Translations under genes and position numbers: made by a program
Part shown: piece after piece, positions 1-5,074 of the stretch
Numbering within the stretch: position 1 is the stretch's first letter
How the letters are laid out: each line of letters begins with the position of its first letter
The notes under the pieces: model-generated
The model's input: the letters and a program-made list of their open reading frames with translations, nothing else
Database searches by the model: none
What the model was told of the DNA's origin: nothing
Origin: Patescibacteria group bacterium
GTDB taxonomy: Bacteria; Patescibacteriota; Minisyncoccia; Phycocordibacterales; Phycocordibacteraceae
Reading direction: 5' to 3'
DNA: 5,074 bases
Assembly: GCA_004296925.1 (NCBI GenBank)
Contig: SCVI01000005.1
Location: 1 to 5,074, forward strand

Positions 1-17
1 TTTTTCCCTTGGAAAAA
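1..17. repeat. Short inverted repeat at the window edge
   Basis: TTTTTCC and GGAAAAA are perfect reverse complements separated by three bases (CTT). The 7-pair stem is A/T-rich and sits at the very edge, so it may be part of a larger structure or lie inside the end of an upstream gene. There is no T-run after it on the plus strand, which argues against a rightward terminator. Confidence 0.4.
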
Positions 18-37
18 CCGCGAGAGGGGGTCGAGAA

Positions 38-80
38 CACTTAGCATTTTACGAGCATGTGCGAAGTAAAATGCTTAGTG
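38..80. repeat. 15-base near-perfect inverted repeat (hairpin)
   Basis: CACTTAGCATTTTAC (38-52) and GTAAAATGCTTAGTG (66-80) pair at 14 of 15 positions around a 13-base loop. The loop holds a further GCA/TGC pairing (55-57 with 60-62). Neither strand has a T-run directly after the stem, so a simple intrinsic terminator is unlikely. Other possibilities are a protein-binding site, the end of a small mobile element, an mRNA-stabilising hairpin, or the 3' structure of an upstream transcript. Its function cannot be read from one copy. Confidence 0.7.
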
Positions 81-280
81 ATTCGTGACCACAAAGACCT
101 CAAGACTTTTCGATTCCCCGTGGGATCACATTCAGAAATTCCGCGAGAAGTTAAGTCAACATAATCCTGCACTGAAGGCGCGGGAAAGAAAAAAGAGAAG
201 GAAGATTATTACGATCGAAACACAAACTTTAATCCATTTGCATTTCAGGATACACTGGGCGTACCAGACAAATAATAGAC

Positions 281-1288
281 ATGCCACTTAAAGAAACCCA
301 CGGATTTACACCAGTTATTTTTGCGATTTTTGGAAACGGTTTCGTAACAATTATAAAATTCGTTGCAGCTTTTGCCTCTGGCTCGAGCTCAATGCTTTCT
401 GAAGCTGTTCACTCAGTAGCCGATACACTAAATCAAATATTTCTGCTCGTTGGGCTTAAAAAATCTCTTAAAAAAGCTGATAGTCAATTTGAGTACGGGT
501 ACGGAAATGAAAGGTTTTTTTGGGGGCTAGTTTCTGCTCTAGGTATTTTCTTTATAGGTGCTGGAATTACCGCGTATAACGGCTTGAGTTCGCTTGCGCA
601 CCCCGAACACATAGATTTCAGTCCCATACTCTTTATTACACTCGCCGTCGCATTTCTCGTTGAATTATTTACGCTTCGTGTAGCCTATCAAGAACTTGTT
701 CGCAATTTTCCAAACATGTCGTTTCGGGAAAGAATTCGCGAATCTGATTCCGCAACGCTTGCAGTTTTGCTCGAGGACTCTGTAGCGATACTTGGAGTAA
801 TTGTGGCGTCAGTGAGTATTTTGCTCTCCTACTATTTAAATAACCCGCTGTGGGATGCTATAGGATCACTCATCATTGCAAGCCTTCTTGCCAGTGTTGC
901 CATAGCTCTAGTAGTTAAAAATCGCTCGTACCTTCTTGGTCGCGCTATGCCTGACGAACTTCGTGCCGAAGTTATAGCGTACTTAAAAACAGAACCATCT
1001 ATTGAAAAAATTATTGATTTCAAATCGAGCACACTCGGGCTTGGAATGTACCGCATTAAATGTGAAGTTGAATTTAATGGTGGAGCACTTCTCCGTGAAG
1101 CGCATCGCGGAGACGACATGCGGAATCAATTTGAAGAAGTGAACAACGATTTCGAAGAATTTAAAAAATTTCTCGCAGAATACTCTGACCGAATACCTCG
1201 CCTCATGGGCAAACGCATCGACAAAATTGAGAAAGAAATACGAGAACGCTTTCCTTCTATCAAAAATATCGATATCGAGATAAACTAG
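281..1288 (+). CDS. Cation diffusion facilitator transporter, ZnT9 (SLC30A9)-like
   Basis: This 335-residue inner-membrane protein of the cation diffusion facilitator (CDF) family probably exports divalent metal such as zinc by proton antiport. TM1 (about 11-33) is followed by SEAVHSVADT (40-49), the classic TM2 signature, with metal ligands expected at H44 and D48. Further membrane segments lie near 80-98, 114-136, 160-185 and 192-212. TM5 carries LLED (163-166) instead of the usual HxxxD. From memory, human ZnT9 has a matching LLED segment and a similar C-terminal end (DLEIL there, DIEIN here). Residues about 220-335 form the cytoplasmic domain, with a ZnT9-like LGLG (252-255). The length is normal for bacterial members. 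The ATG at 281 has no Shine-Dalgarno sequence but places TM1 where expected. The next gene starts 3 bases after the stop, so the two are probably cotranscribed. The family is near certain; the metal is inferred. Confidence 0.95.
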   Translation: MPLKETHGFTPVIFAIFGNGFVTIIKFVAAFASGSSSMLSEAVHSVADTLNQIFLLVGLKKSLKKADSQFEYGYGNERFFWGLVSALGIFFIGAGITAYNGLSSLAHPEHIDFSPILFITLAVAFLVELFTLRVAYQELVRNFPNMSFRERIRESDSATLAVLLEDSVAILGVIVASVSILLSYYLNNPLWDAIGSLIIASLLASVAIALVVKNRSYLLGRAMPDELRAEVIAYLKTEPSIEKIIDFKSSTLGLGMYRIKCEVEFNGGALLREAHRGDDMRNQFEEVNNDFEEFKKFLAEYSDRIPRLMGKRIDKIEKEIRERFPSIKNIDIEIN

Positions 1289-1291
1289 CAT

Positions 1292-2119
1292 ATGCTCAAA
1301 AAAATTAGTGTTGCATTGGTGCTTCTTTTTGCTTGTATAGGGTTCGCGTTTTCTGCTGTGTTTATTGGTATGCAATTTGGCGTATTCAATGTGAGAGGAG
1401 CCATAAACGAACGGAACCAATTTTTCACAGGAGTGCCTCGTACAAATACCTGCGTGAACACTGCGGAACAAACGTGTGATTGGAAAGAAACATCGGAATG
1501 GGAGACAGTAAAGGGCGGACTTTTGAAGGATGCGGAAATTATAAAAAAGGTTTCTAGAGAAACAGGGATATCAGAAAGAATGATTGCAACGGTAGTCATA
1601 CCTGAACAAGTTCGTTTTTTTACATCAGAGCGTGAAGTATTCAAAAGTTACTTTGAACCACTTAAAATACTTGGTTCGCTCTCACAATTTTCACTCGGCG
1701 TTTCAGGTATCAAACAAGAGACAGCGAACGAAATAGAAAAATATACTACTGATACGGAATCAGAATTTTACGCTGGAAAAGGAATGTCTTCACTCATCAA
1801 ATACCCTGATAACGTAGACCGTAATGCAGAGCTATACAATCGCCTCACTGACCCTAAAGATCATTACTACTCATACCTCTACACAGCACTTTATATAAAA
1901 GAAATAGGAAACCAGTGGGAAAAAGCAGGGTTCGATATTTCACACTCTCCTGGTATTGTTGCTACATTATTTAATATTGGATTTCAGGCATCCGAACCAA
2001 AACCAAACCCAGTCGTTGCAGGAGCTCTTATAAGTGTCGGTGGTAAAAAGTACTTGTTTGGTGAACTTGGTGCTTCTTTCTACCACTCAAACGAACTCAC
2101 GGACGTATTTCCAAAATAA
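1292..2119 (+). CDS. Membrane-anchored lysozyme/lytic-transglycosylase-like protein of unknown function
   Basis: This 275-residue protein has no name I can assign firmly. Two lysines (K3, K4) precede a hydrophobic segment at about 5-30 that reads as a signal anchor, placing the rest outside the membrane. C15 lacks a proper lipobox because F13 is at -2. C54 and C62 lie just outside the membrane and could form a disulfide. The core (about 80-235) looks like a lysozyme-superfamily fold: a helix around VSRETGIS (87-94), E105 in VVIPEQ as candidate catalytic glutamate, SLGVSGIKQETA (134-145) resembling the SxGxxQ...TA segment of soluble lytic transglycosylases, and ATLFNIGF (224-231) resembling their late AYNAG-type motif. 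DUF1402-like proteins are a possible relative, from memory. It would then cleave or remodel peptidoglycan. It follows the transporter by 3 bases, and its last 23 bases overlap the oppositely oriented tsaC. The gene is certain; the function is inferred. Confidence 0.85.
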   Translation: MLKKISVALVLLFACIGFAFSAVFIGMQFGVFNVRGAINERNQFFTGVPRTNTCVNTAEQTCDWKETSEWETVKGGLLKDAEIIKKVSRETGISERMIATVVIPEQVRFFTSEREVFKSYFEPLKILGSLSQFSLGVSGIKQETANEIEKYTTDTESEFYAGKGMSSLIKYPDNVDRNAELYNRLTDPKDHYYSYLYTALYIKEIGNQWEKAGFDISHSPGIVATLFNIGFQASEPKPNPVVAGALISVGGKKYLFGELGASFYHSNELTDVFPK

Positions 2120-2684
2120 GTTCTTTATCTACCGCGCCTTCGCGCACTACTATTGGCGACAAACCTCTCGCATCCACAACAGTTGAAGGCAAGGATTCTG
2201 GCAACTCACCGGTATCAATAACACGTGCAATATGAATCGCTTTTTCGCCAAACTGTTCGAGTATTTCTTGTGGTGTTTTTTTTGTTTCTTGATCGCTTAC
2301 ATTTGCAGAAGTTGCAGTGTAAGGACGACCCAGTTCGCGCGCCAAGTTTAAACAAACAAGATGATTAGGAATCCGTATTCCTACCGTACCAGAGCCTGCG
2401 GTTAGTTCTTCTGATACATTTGGTTTTGCTTCTAGAATAAGCGTTACCTTTCCTGGTAGAAATGCTTCAGCGATTTTTCTCGCAAGAGGAGTAACGACAG
2501 CATATTCCTCAGCCATTGCCATATCGGCCACTACTATTGAGATTGGTTTTCCTTCCTCGCGCCCCTTGAGCGCGCGAAGTTTTTTCAACGCTTCAACATT
2601 CGAAGCGTCCACTCCCAAGCCATAGATTGTGTCCGTTGGATATAGGAGTATCCCGCCTTCAGATAAAATTTGTACAGGATTCAT
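2097..2684 (-). CDS. tsaC: L-threonylcarbamoyladenylate synthase (TsaC/YrdC/Sua5 family)
   Basis: This cytoplasmic enzyme makes threonylcarbamoyl-AMP from threonine, bicarbonate and ATP, the first step of t6A37 formation on ANN-decoding tRNAs. The TsaD complex then transfers the group. Numbered from the ATG at 2684 (195 residues), the family motifs are YPTDTIYGLG (15-24), KGR (40-42), KPISIV (46-51), PGKVTLIL (77-84), GTVGIRIP (99-106), TSANVS (125-130) and PSTVVD (166-171). It is a single YrdC domain without the extra Sua5 C-terminal domain. A GTG at 2699 would add five residues (MRFSD). The ATG is preferred because the GGILLYPTDT core then begins about ten residues in, as is usual, and neither start has a convincing ribosome site. 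It lies 21 bases after a small ORF and is likely driven by the promoter at 2965-2992. Its end overlaps the convergent gene by 23 bases. Confidence 0.95.
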   Translation of the reverse strand: MNPVQILSEGGILLYPTDTIYGLGVDASNVEALKKLRALKGREEGKPISIVVADMAMAEEYAVVTPLARKIAEAFLPGKVTLILEAKPNVSEELTAGSGTVGIRIPNHLVCLNLARELGRPYTATSANVSDQETKKTPQEILEQFGEKAIHIARVIDTGELPESLPSTVVDARGLSPIVVREGAVDKELILEIRP

Positions 2685-2705
2685 GTCAGAAAATCTCACT
2701 ATGAA

Positions 2706-2882
2706 TTACTTGACCCTACTTCTTCTGATTATATTAATTATTAGCAAAGGATCTCTTCGATCCACTTTATTACCTCCACTTCTTTCTATCTTACGTTCAA
2801 TTAAAATGTTCGCTAATTTAGCACGAAAAGAGTCGTTTGTACGAACTGGAGAATCTACTTTACGCTCAAGATTTTGTGTCAT
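2706..2882 (-). CDS. Small basic hypothetical protein (58 residues) upstream of tsaC
   Basis: An ATG at 2882 opens a 58-codon frame ending in TAA at 2706-2708. The predicted protein begins MTQNLERKV, has DSFRAKLANILIERKIE in the middle and ends IINIIRRSRVK. It is strongly basic (many K and R), has no membrane segment or cysteine, and the middle could form an amphipathic helix. I do not recognise a family. Support comes from position: it is the first frame after the strong promoter at 2965-2992, with a leader of about 75 bases, and it ends just upstream of tsaC on the same strand, like the first gene of a two-gene operon. No Shine-Dalgarno sequence is visible, as for most genes here. A competing plus-strand frame over the same bases (2629-2901) is leucine-rich, overlaps tsaC and has no promoter. 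Alternatives are a regulatory leader peptide or a chance frame. Confidence 0.5.
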   Translation of the reverse strand: MTQNLERKVDSPVRTNDSFRAKLANILIERKIERSGGNKVDRRDPLLIINIIRRSRVK

Positions 2883-2940
2883 TTCGCTAATGTTACGCTA
2901 AAAAACCTTCGATACACCCGTTCAGGATACGAGTACTGTG

Positions 2941-2952
2941 GTAAATATTTAC
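2941..2952. promoter_or_regulatory. 12-base perfect palindrome just after the predicted start point, possible operator
   Basis: GTAAATATTTAC is a perfect palindrome. The expected transcription start of the promoter at 2965-2992 is near 2957-2959, so the palindrome covers roughly +6 to +17 of the tsaC-side transcript. That is a common place for a repressor site. An AT-rich palindrome of this length can also arise by chance, and no regulator is encoded in the window. Confidence 0.35.
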
Positions 2953-2964
2953 TAATTTTTTTTG

Positions 2965-2992
2965 ATTGTACGCTTTTCGTAAACAGTGTCAA
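2965..2992 (-). promoter_or_regulatory. Near-consensus sigma-70-type promoter for the small ORF and tsaC
   Basis: Read on the minus strand, a perfect -35 box TTGACA (2987-2992) is followed after 16 bases by TACAAT (2965-2970), one base from the -10 consensus. Transcription would start near 2958 and run through the 58-residue ORF into tsaC. This is the best promoter match seen in the window. It sits in the gap between the tRNA and the small ORF, where a promoter is expected. Confidence 0.75.
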
Positions 2993-2994
2993 AT

Positions 2995-3031
2995 ACAGAA
3001 AATAACCACAGAAATATGGGTTTAATAAACC
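2995..3031 (-). terminator. Possible weak terminator after tRNA-Val
   Basis: Directly after the CCA end of the tRNA, the minus strand has a 5-pair hairpin GGTTT-ATT-AAACC (3019-3031). An overlapping 5-pair hairpin follows (CCATA with TGTGG, loop TTTC, 3006-3019), and then a T-rich tail TTATTTTCTGT (2995-3005). Either could stop transcription or mark the 3' trailer for processing, but both stems are short and mostly A/T, so efficiency would be low. They lie between the tRNA and the promoter of the next unit, the right place for a boundary. Confidence 0.35.
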
Positions 3032-3107
3032 TGGTGCGCGGTGAGGGATTCGAACCCCCGACATCGTCAACGTCAATGACGCGCTCTACCAACTGAGCTA
3101 ACCGCGC
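3032..3107 (-). tRNA. tRNA-Val(GAC) with encoded CCA
   Basis: The 76 bases fold into a full cloverleaf. The acceptor stem is GCGCGGT with ACCGCGC, followed by discriminator A and an encoded CCA (3032-3034). The D stem is GCTC/GAGC with loop AGTTGGTA. The anticodon stem is CGTCA/TGACG with 7-base loop TTGACGT, the variable region is ATGTC, and the T stem is GGGGG/CCCTC (one G.U pair) with loop TTCGAAT. The anticodon GAC (3072-3074) reads valine codons GUC and GUU. A35, C36 and A73 fit known valyl-tRNA synthetase identity elements. Base 37 is G, where I would expect A in bacterial tRNA-Val. I see no clear promoter of its own just upstream, so it may be transcribed from farther upstream or from a weak promoter. 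Confidence 0.97.
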
Positions 3108-3160
3108 GTAGTGAGGAAGAGAATCTGTACGTTTTGCGCATATATTCTTTCCGAACGCCC

Positions 3161-3186
3161 GCGTGGGGAGCCTAAGCTCTCCGCGC
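3161..3186. repeat. GC-rich hairpin between the ABC transporter gene and the tRNA
   Basis: GCGTGGGGAGC (3161-3171) and GCTCTCCGCGC (3176-3186) flank a 4-base loop CTAA. As plus-strand RNA all 11 positions pair, two of them as G.U. As minus-strand RNA there are two A.C mismatches. It lies 52 bases past the stop of the ABC transporter gene. Neither side carries a T-run, so it is not a classical intrinsic terminator. It could end the ABC transcript in another way, be a processing signal ahead of the tRNA, or be part of an uncharacterised plus-strand RNA. Confidence 0.55.
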
Positions 3187-3238
3187 AGTCAGTCGAGAAT
3201 AGCTTGTTTTATGTCTTTCTTCAAGCCTGTCCGTCCTT

Positions 3239-5014
3239 CTAAACCAGCACATCCTGCAAAAATCCTCCCGCTTGGTGATTCCAAAGCTCCGAATAAACAC
3301 CTTTCGCTTTCACCAATTCTTCATGTGTTCCGCTTTCAACTATTGAACCTTGGTCGAGCACAATAATCCTGTCCATTTCACGTAGAGTTGAGAGTCTATG
3401 GGCAATAGCAATAACCGTCTTCCCCTTCATTAACTCACTGAGAGCTTGTTGAATAGCGACCTCGCTTTCACTATCTAGAGCAGACGTGGCTTCATCCATA
3501 AAAAGAATCGGAGCATTTTTTAAAATCGCTCTTGCTATGGCAATTCGCTGACGTTCTCCTCCTGAGAGTTTTACCCCTCTCTCACCAACCAGAGAGTCAT
3601 ACCCTCCAGGTAGCCTTTCAATAAATTCATGTGCCTCGGCAAGTCGTGCAGCTTCAGTAATTTCTTTCTGAGTTGCATCAGGTTTTCCGTATGCAATGTT
3701 TTCACTGATTGATCGGTGGAACAACAAAGGCTCTTGCGGAACAACCGATATTGCTCTCCTAAGACTTTCTTGTGTCACTTTCGAAATATCAGTTCCGTCG
3801 ATAGTAATTTTTCCATTGGTAACGTCATGATGATGCAGTAACACCCGCATGAGTGTCGACTTGCCGGCGCCAGAGCGTCCCACCACGCCAACACGCTCAC
3901 CTGATTGAATTATCAGATTTAAATTACCGAATACGCCAATATCACCATAACTGAAGCTTACGCCTTCGAAGCGAATTTCTGCCTTGGAAACCATAAGTTC
4001 TGTTGCTCCAGTGCTGTCAGGCATTTCATGTGGTTCAATAATTTCCCGCAAACTTTCCTGAATCTCACCCCATGTATTTGAAACTTTGTTTATATTACTA
4101 CCCAAGCTTTGTAAATGACCTTCAATGCGAAAGATAATTGTTATCACAAGCACAATATCCCCCAAAGAAAGAACACCAGTACGCATCAAAGAAATCGCGA
4201 TAAACAACATGATGCTTCCAAACAAGAACTGAAGCACATTATTTATGATGAGGACGTACTCACCATAACTCCAGTTACGAATTCCGGCTCGTCTTCTCTC
4301 TTCAATAACTTCCTCAATGCGATTAATTTCGAAAGTACGTCTTGCGTACTCCTGCATGGCAGTGATGTTCGAAAGTAAATCGACGGTCATTCCAGTAAGC
4401 TTTGTTTCAACGCGTTGTACATACGCAGAAAGCGGTACTCGTTTTCGAACGAAGTAAACATTTAGTGCGGTTGCAACAATAACCCATCCTAAAAAGATAA
4501 AAGCTATTAATGGAGATACGAAAAACGCAATAATGAAACTCACGATGATGGAAACAAAGAGCTCGAGAAAGTTCCATAGCGTCAAATCAACTATGTCGTG
4601 CATGCCAGACGTTGCATGACTAATTTTATTTGCGATTGATCCTGCAAATCGGTTAGAAAAATAATTACGGCTATGGAGCGTGACGTAGGACGAGAGTGTT
4701 TGCCGCGCAGTAGCTCTTGCGCCGTTTGACCAACGCATACCCGCAAAACCTGACACGCGCCATAGTGCCTTAGCTAAAAGCAAGAATAAAACATACATTG
4801 CACACGCAAAAAATAACGCATCAAAAGAGCCTCCTGTAGCAAGTGCCGCTCCTGCGTCTGCAATTAATTTAAATACATATGGGATGCTTGATGCTAAAGT
4901 ACCAGCAATGACAACTGCAACGATAGAAATAACCGCTGGGACAATATGAGGTTTTGAACTAAATAGGAAAAAACGTGCCGGATTAGTGTCTTTCGGAAAA
5001 TCGCTACGCCACAT
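3239..5014 (-). CDS. ABC exporter, fused membrane and ATPase domains (half-transporter)
   Basis: This inner-membrane exporter of the type IV (MsbA/LmrA-like) fold should work as a homodimer or with a partner. Numbered from the ATG at 5014 (591 residues), six membrane helices lie near 23-54, 64-85, 144-166, 168-189, 251-277 and 280-301. The nucleotide-binding domain follows: A-loop Y356, Walker A GRSGAGKST (379-387, K385), Q-loop Q427 in VVPQEP, signature LSGGE (483-487), Walker B ILFMDE (503-508, catalytic E508), D-loop SALD and H-loop H539. All catalytic residues are present, so it should be active. The start at 5014 is preferred because GAGGAG (5023-5028) sits 8 bases before it. An ATG at 5032 would add six residues but has no such site. 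The stop is TAG. The substrate is unknown; lipid, peptide and drug are all possible. Stops at 5049-5051 and 5069-5071 leave room for an upstream gene end beyond the window. Confidence 0.96.
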   Translation of the reverse strand: MWRSDFPKDTNPARFFLFSSKPHIVPAVISIVAVVIAGTLASSIPYVFKLIADAGAALATGGSFDALFFACAMYVLFLLLAKALWRVSGFAGMRWSNGARATARQTLSSYVTLHSRNYFSNRFAGSIANKISHATSGMHDIVDLTLWNFLELFVSIIVSFIIAFFVSPLIAFIFLGWVIVATALNVYFVRKRVPLSAYVQRVETKLTGMTVDLLSNITAMQEYARRTFEINRIEEVIEERRRAGIRNWSYGEYVLIINNVLQFLFGSIMLFIAISLMRTGVLSLGDIVLVITIIFRIEGHLQSLGSNINKVSNTWGEIQESLREIIEPHEMPDSTGATELMVSKAEIRFEGVSFSYGDIGVFGNLNLIIQSGERVGVVGRSGAGKSTLMRVLLHHHDVTNGKITIDGTDISKVTQESLRRAISVVPQEPLLFHRSISENIAYGKPDATQKEITEAARLAEAHEFIERLPGGYDSLVGERGVKLSGGERQRIAIARAILKNAPILFMDEATSALDSESEVAIQQALSELMKGKTVIAIAHRLSTLREMDRIIVLDQGSIVESGTHEELVKAKGVYSELWNHQAGGFLQDVLV

Positions 5015-5022
5015 TGTTTTTG

Positions 5023-5028
5023 CTCCTC
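5023..5028 (-). promoter_or_regulatory. Shine-Dalgarno site that decides the ABC transporter start
   Basis: GAGGAG lies 8 bases upstream of the ATG at 5014, the classic spacing. It falls inside the coding sequence if the upstream ATG at 5032 were used, which favours the shorter 591-residue protein. It is the only strong ribosome-binding site seen in the window. Confidence 0.7.
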
Positions 5029-5074
5029 TCATACTTGAAACACTCAGACTATTCGAAATGCTGAATCGCTAGAG

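Larger units (their letters stand above)
1..280. other. Left-edge stretch with no supportable gene
   Basis: This stretch precedes the transporter gene. It contains two inverted repeats, listed separately, and no clear promoter. A plus-strand frame runs from a GTG at 85 to a stop ending at 291 (68 codons). Its GTG overlaps the TGA at 86-88 that ends another open frame entering from the window edge (frame from base 2, last residues MLSDS), giving a GTGA junction like translationally coupled genes. However, there is no Shine-Dalgarno sequence, the second half does not read like a folded protein, and the end runs 11 bases into the transporter gene. I recognise neither product, so neither is called. 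An alternative edge frame from base 3 stops at 42-44 and reads FPLEKPREGVENT at its end. The tail of an upstream gene may therefore lie here, but its frame cannot be decided from this window. All three minus-strand frames are closed by stops before base 80. Confidence 0.5.

Noticed and set aside
206..233. Possible promoter (TTATTA, 16 bases, TTTAAT) ahead of the CDF gene
   Set aside because: Both boxes are poor matches in AT-rich sequence, so chance occurrence is likely.
85..291. 68-codon plus-strand frame starting with GTG
   Set aside because: No ribosome site, no recognisable family, and it overlaps the start of the transporter gene. The GTGA junction alone is too weak to call a gene.
1325..1336. 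Possible lipoprotein lipobox (LFAC) in the lysozyme-like protein
   Set aside because: F at -2 is atypical, and the hydrophobic stretch continues well past C15, which fits a signal anchor better.
832..1644. Minus-strand frames at 832-1119, 983-1471 and 1285-1644
   Set aside because: They lie opposite the CDF and lysozyme-like genes, which have clear family motifs or coherent protein features. They overlap each other and show no domain.
2749..2763. GGATC-TCTTC-GATCC inverted repeat inside the small ORF
   Set aside because: Only five pairs, and common by chance; no surrounding structure extends it.
2629..2901. 90-codon plus-strand frame rich in leucine and isoleucine
   Set aside because: It begins inside tsaC and runs opposite the small ORF that follows a good minus-strand promoter. 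Its hydrophobic run reflects AT-rich antisense sequence.
2879..3076. 65-codon minus-strand frame starting inside the tRNA
   Set aside because: It starts in the anticodon region of tRNA-Val and crosses the promoter. An RNA gene and regulatory sites explain these bases better.
3163..3366. 67-codon plus-strand frame
   Set aside because: Largely opposite the end of the ABC transporter gene, with no family features.
4115..4378. 87-codon plus-strand frame
   Set aside because: Entirely opposite the membrane domain of the ABC transporter; polar, low-information sequence without motifs.

Overview
The window looks like a compact, moderately AT-rich bacterial chromosome segment. It uses the standard code: TAA, TAG and TGA all end genes here and tryptophan is TGG. 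Spacing is very tight: the first two genes are 3 bases apart, and two convergent genes overlap by 23 bases. Most starts have no visible Shine-Dalgarno sequence. These traits and the gene types (a ZnT9-like cation diffusion facilitator and a membrane-anchored lysozyme-like protein of a poorly known family) suggest a member of the Candidate Phyla Radiation (Patescibacteria, perhaps Parcubacteria). This is an inference from style and remembered families, not from a marker gene.

Layout. Bases 1-280 hold no gene I can defend. They contain two hairpins and a doubtful 68-codon frame. On the plus strand, 281-1288 encodes a cation diffusion facilitator most like the SLC30A9/ZnT9 branch, followed at 1292-2119 by a 275-residue membrane-anchored protein with lytic-transglycosylase-like features. 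The rest is on the minus strand. The threonylcarbamoyl-AMP synthase gene (tsaC/YrdC/Sua5 family, 2097-2684) overlaps the previous gene tail to tail. Just upstream of it is a 58-residue basic small ORF (2706-2882). Both are preceded by a near-consensus sigma-70-type promoter (TTGACA, 16 bases, TACAAT at 2965-2992), with a perfect 12-base palindrome just after the expected start point. Then come tRNA-Val(GAC) with an encoded CCA end (3032-3107), a 131-base spacer with a strong hairpin, and a full-length ABC exporter half-transporter (3239-5014).

How the genes relate. The plus-strand pair is probably one transcript but has no obvious shared pathway: metal transport plus possible wall remodelling. 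TsaC supplies the activated threonylcarbamoyl group for t6A37 on ANN-decoding tRNAs. The neighbouring tRNA-Val is not a t6A substrate, so their proximity is probably incidental apart from both belonging to translation. The ABC exporter stands alone in the window, and its substrate cannot be read from sequence. I see no phage, transposon, CRISPR or defence module. The least described items are the 58-residue small ORF with its promoter and palindrome, the lysozyme-like protein, and the left-edge hairpin.
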